Below, in pieces: positions 60,451 through 63,160 of a stretch of 63,160 bases of DNA (position 1 is the stretch's first letter; each line of letters begins with the position of its first letter). The DNA lies in NCBI GenBank assembly GCA_018366195.1, contig JAGZIN010000013.1, forward strand, positions 1 through 63,160, given 5' to 3'. This stretch comes from Butyricicoccus pullicaecorum (GTDB lineage: Bacteria > Bacillota > Clostridia > Oscillospirales > Butyricicoccaceae). The notes under the pieces were generated by a model. The model did no database searches. It saw only the letters and a list, made by a program, of their open reading frames with translations, and was not told the origin of the DNA. The translations under genes were made by a program, and so were the position numbers.

Positions 60451-60497
60451 AAAAAGCGGGCTCGTCCGTCTGATTCCACAGAGCGAGCCCGCTGTTA
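60451..60497 (-). terminator. Hairpin between binding protein and permease genes
   Basis: AGCGGGCTCG and CGAGCCCGCT form a GC-rich stem, followed leftward by TTTTTGA. It probably acts as a partial terminator and mRNA stabiliser, so that the binding protein is made in excess. Confidence 0.7.
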
Positions 60498-60542
60498 TGA
60501 TGATGCTGCTATGGAGTTGAACCCGTATGATTGCGCACGGTG

Positions 60543-61859
60543 TCAGGGATTGCTTGCAGATACAAAGTTGTCAGCAGCTGTTTGAGCGGGAGTTCCCTTG
60601 ACCATAACTTCCTGAAGCATATTAAACCAGTTGTTGCGCTGTTCTGTCCAGTTCGGAGTGACGTTGTAGTAGTCGCCCAGATAAGGCATAAGCTCAGTGT
60701 AGTTTGCCATGCGCTCTGCGTCCTCGGTTCCCTTGTAAACATCACCCTGAGAAGCGCGTACTGGGAAGAAGCCGGTTAAACGAACGCTTTCGATGCCCTG
60801 CTTCGCATCATCACAGGCGAACTTGATAAAGGTTTTTGCTGCATCAATGCGAGCCTGATCGCCGTTGTCGAATATGCCGAAGCCCCAGATGCCGCCGCAA
60901 AGCTCAGGCTTGCTGTCATCGGAAGGGAATGCCATTGCATAGGGGGTAAACTGAACCTGAGAAGCATACTGAGATTCGTTGGAGGCATTCCAGCAGAACG
61001 TGACAGCGGAGGTGCCGTTTGCGAACTGCTGCAGCTCATCAGATGCTACAAAGCCAGCATTTGCGTTGAGTGCCTTGCTGTCTACCATTGATTTGAGAAG
61101 CTCCAGACCCTTGACATTTTCAGGAGAGTTTACAGTGTATGCGGTGTGCTCTGCGTTGGTATACTGTCCGGAATAGAGGTTGTTGACCAGTGCACGGGTG
61201 CCCTGATCGCCGCCTGTGCCGCCGCAGTAGATGATGCCCGGAACGGGTGCAAGACCGGAATCACGAACCGCTTCCATTGCCTTGACAAAGTTATCGGTTG
61301 TCCATGTACGGGTTTCCTCGTCGATGTACTGCAAAGCATTTGCTTTTTCGAACAGCTCATAGTTGATTGCCATGCAGTGTGTGGTCATGCAGAGTGGATA
61401 TTCATAATATTTGCCGTCCAGCTGACATGCGCTGACAACAGATTCGCTGACTGCGGCGATATCGTCCTTGGTATCTGTCCAGAGGTCGGACAAATCGACC
61501 ATCTTTCCGGCAGCACCCCAGTTGGAAACGAGACGCTCCGGTCCCTCCATGATGATATCAGGAGTATTGTTTGAGGTGATTGCAGAGGTCACCTGATTGT
61601 CGCCGTTCTGATAATCTAGGGTTTCGTATTTTACGGTGATTTCTGGGTGTGCCTGATTAAAGTTTGCAATGATATCATCTAGCTTGGAATCTGTGCCGCC
61701 CCAAGAACCGATGGGGTAAGTCCATAATGTGATGGTAGTGGTTTCGCCGTTAGATGCTGTGTCATTGTTTGCGGCTTGGTCGGAATTATTACCGCCGCCG
61801 CAGCCTGCCAGAGCCAGTGTCATGCTGGCAGACAGCGCAAGAGCAAGAAACTTTTTCAT
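60543..61859 (-). CDS. Extracellular solute-binding lipoprotein (family 1, sugar)
   Basis: This 438-aa precursor has a lipoprotein signal KKFLALALSASMTLALAGC with Cys20 as the lipidated residue, then a Ser/Asn-rich linker and a two-lobed binding domain starting TTITLWTYPIGSWGGTDSK. It delivers a sugar, oligosaccharide or glycerophosphodiester to the permeases encoded next. GAGGAGG precedes the ATG. A TATAAT box is visible leftward at 61984-61989, but the -35 is unclear. Confidence 0.92.
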   Translation of the reverse strand: MKKFLALALSASMTLALAGCGGGNNSDQAANNDTASNGETTTITLWTYPIGSWGGTDSKLDDIIANFNQAHPEITVKYETLDYQNGDNQVTSAITSNNTPDIIMEGPERLVSNWGAAGKMVDLSDLWTDTKDDIAAVSESVVSACQLDGKYYEYPLCMTTHCMAINYELFEKANALQYIDEETRTWTTDNFVKAMEAVRDSGLAPVPGIIYCGGTGGDQGTRALVNNLYSGQYTNAEHTAYTVNSPENVKGLELLKSMVDSKALNANAGFVASDELQQFANGTSAVTFCWNASNESQYASQVQFTPYAMAFPSDDSKPELCGGIWGFGIFDNGDQARIDAAKTFIKFACDDAKQGIESVRLTGFFPVRASQGDVYKGTEDAERMANYTELMPYLGDYYNVTPNWTEQRNNWFNMLQEVMVKGTPAQTAADNFVSASNP

Positions 61860-62110
61860 TTGGATTTAACCTCCTCATTCCTCCATGAAAATCAGCCTTC
61901 ACGTAACCGAACCGGAACGGACTGCTTGGAAAGCCCTGCATGGGACAGGTTGAGACTCTTTCCTCTACTGGGTAAATCGTACAATTATATCCTAAAAAAG
62001 TCAATGATATTTTGTAGAATTGATTAAATTTCGTGAAAATGTCGAAAAGCAATCTGATAATTTGAATATTTTGACAATAGAAATTTGAGGCTTTCTGTCA
62101 TGGGGAACGG

Positions 62111-62761
62111 TTAGGAGTCAGAGTCGATATGGTCGTGCTCCTGCGGCGGCGCATAGCGCAGGAAAACACGTTCCAGAAGAAATGACAGGCAGAGTGCGGT
62201 CAAGGCGGGAAGGAATAAAATAGGATACCAGAGATTCCAGCATAGTGCGGTGGCAAGATATACAAGGATACCACATAGCAGAATGCTGGGCAGATGCCGA
62301 ATCATAAGTTGCAGCGATGTCTGCAAAAGTGCTTTGAAAGAGAATACAAAACGACTGAACAGAGCGAACAGGAGAGCGGCATAGGATAATATCAGCAAAC
62401 CGAAAAATTGCCATGTATAGAAAAATACAGCAGAAAGCACATCACCGTGACTGCCCAAAAATGCCAACCGTGGAAGACCGTACCAGAGCAGAGCTGTGAA
62501 CGGAAGAAAGAGCAGGGTAAGGACACTCCCCATTTTCAAATTATCCAGAAAGCTTCTTAAAAAATGAAGATAAGTGGAGGAATCATGCGCTTGACGAATA
62601 CAGCGCAAAACAGTGGAATAGAGCGCGGCCGTAGCAGAGCCGATGGTGATAAGCGGAATACAGCAGAAAAACCAGAGCAGACTGAGTCCAACAATATCGA
62701 CAATGCGGCTCAAAGTACGGAAAAAGTCGTTTTCTGGGTCAAAAATAGTTTTCCAGTTCAT
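62111..62761 (-). CDS. YesL family (DUF624) membrane protein
   Basis: This 216-aa protein with five helices starts MNWKTIFDPENDFFRTLSRI, close to the usual YesL beginning (F-x-x-D-N-x-x-x-x-x-L), and has LLWFFCCIPLITIGSATAALY. YesL-like genes are regularly found next to sugar ABC importers of this type, as here, but their role is not known. GAGGCA precedes the ATG. It ends 250 bases upstream of the binding protein gene, in the same direction. Confidence 0.85.
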   Translation of the reverse strand: MNWKTIFDPENDFFRTLSRIVDIVGLSLLWFFCCIPLITIGSATAALYSTVLRCIRQAHDSSTYLHFLRSFLDNLKMGSVLTLLFLPFTALLWYGLPRLAFLGSHGDVLSAVFFYTWQFFGLLILSYAALLFALFSRFVFSFKALLQTSLQLMIRHLPSILLCGILVYLATALCWNLWYPILFLPALTALCLSFLLERVFLRYAPPQEHDHIDSDS

Positions 62762-62945
62762 AAGAATGCCTCATTTTTACAGATACTTTTTAATAGCTAT
62801 ATTTTACCAGATAGAAAAGAAATTGTATAGAATACCCAGATGATTTGATGGGTTTGCTGTCAAATACAGCCGGATAGCTTGGCAGAAGATGAAACGTGTG
62901 AGAAGCAATATTTCGTGCAAGAAGGGAAATTTGCCGCAGAGATAT
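62762..62945. other. Intergenic region, nothing recognised
   Basis: About 180 AT-rich bases upstream of the YesL gene. No supported gene or RNA. A plus-strand frame crossing it (62889-63095) overlaps a terminator and a tmRNA fragment, so it is not a gene. Confidence 0.4.
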
Positions 62946-62996
62946 AAAAACCAGAGGGTCAAGGTACATCGTACCTTGACCCTCTGGTTCTTTTTG
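62946..62996. terminator. Long near-perfect palindromic terminator
   Basis: CCAGAGGGTCAAGGTAC and GTACCTTGACCCTCTGG are perfect complements around a three-base ATC loop, with A-run and TTCTTTTT flanks. It could work in both directions; it would stop transcription from the right edge. Confidence 0.85.
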
Positions 62997-63062
62997 GCAT
63001 CACAGCCACACCCTTGCGGCAAAGCCGCATTTGAAAAAGTAGGTGTTCGTGTAATGTCCATC

Positions 63063-63088
63063 TGGTGGAGACGAGGGGAATTGAACCC
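63063..63088 (-). repeat. tmRNA 3'-end-like fragment (possible attachment-site scar)
   Basis: Read leftward this gives GGGTTCAATTCCCCTCGTCT then CCACCA, the typical 3' end of a tmRNA, including T loop and CCA. The left side does not continue as a tmRNA body (ATATA instead of the normal stem), and the T-stem cannot pair fully. So it looks like a short duplicate of the ssrA end, as left by integration of a mobile element. The last 70 bases of the window hold a TATAAT-like motif and no gene. Confidence 0.5.
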
Positions 63089-63160
63089 TATATAAAGTCA
63101 TTTTTCAGAACTTTTCGTTTTGCATGAATACATGATGATGCTTGTTTTGCACATATTATA

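Noticed and set aside
62889..63095. Plus-strand frame ending WWRRGELNPI
   Set aside because: It crosses the long palindromic terminator and the tmRNA-end fragment; this ending is a known artefact of reading tmRNA/tRNA ends.

Overview
The window looks like chromosomal DNA from a strictly anaerobic, Gram-positive gut-type Clostridium relative (class Clostridia; Oscillospirales/Butyricicoccaceae-like is my guess). The reasons are oxygen-sensitive enzymes (class III ribonucleotide reductase, pyruvate:ferredoxin oxidoreductase, iron-sulfur serine dehydratase, rubredoxin), strong AGGAGG ribosome sites, TTGACA/TATAAT promoters and many U-tailed terminators. I saw no phage, insertion sequence or CRISPR array. 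There is one tmRNA 3'-end fragment at the right edge that could be an attachment-site scar.

Layout. 1-3350: tRNA-Thr, then a leftward serine-use unit (dehydratase subunits sdaAB/sdaAA and a sodium symporter). 3850-7070: anaerobic ribonucleotide reductase, with the glycyl-radical domain on its own small gene, plus activase; its leader carries a NrdR box and three DnaA-box-like sites. 7246-9527: EcsC-like, TrmL and DegV proteins. 9649-14922: a glycolytic operon pgk-tpiA-gpmI-eno. 15069-17990: envelope proteins of unknown role and a polysaccharide deacetylase homologue that has lost its metal ligands.

18159-27001 is the most interesting region. A MarR-type repressor is divergent from an operon for an acyl-CoA dehydrogenase, two type III CoA-transferases, a ferredoxin, a hotdog thioesterase, a CaiT-like BCCT transporter and a GroEL paralogue lacking key ATPase residues. 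This resembles clusters described for anaerobic carnitine/gamma-butyrobetaine breakdown, where a quaternary amine is imported, activated as a CoA ester and cleaved or oxidised. An 18-bp repeated operator-like motif lies on both sides of the divergent region.

27534-30330: sulfur assimilation (metY, cysK) with a possible leader peptide, and a rubredoxin. 30662-35502 (leftward): MATE exporter, SLH/M15 peptidase and YifB/ComM ATPase. 35748-39302: pyruvate:ferredoxin oxidoreductase with a Rex-like site on its promoter. 39483-52956: mixed housekeeping and envelope genes (hemerythrin, DUF523, TcdA, intact deacetylase, KptA, aromatic acid exporter-like protein, radical SAM, phospholipase C-like, acetyltransferase, D,D-carboxypeptidase, cation diffusion facilitator, dihydroorotase, DUF4230). 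53070-54839: a tandem glycine riboswitch controlling an AGCS symporter. 54884-57771: small regulatory and membrane genes, VanZ and TyrA. 57928-63160: tRNA-Leu, a leftward sugar ABC importer without its ATPase, a YesL protein, and the tmRNA-like scar.

Together the genes describe fermentative carbon flow through lower glycolysis to acetyl-CoA and reduced ferredoxin, amino-acid uptake and deamination (serine, glycine/alanine), and a probable specialised route for a trimethylammonium compound. All family assignments come from reading motifs by eye; no database search was run.
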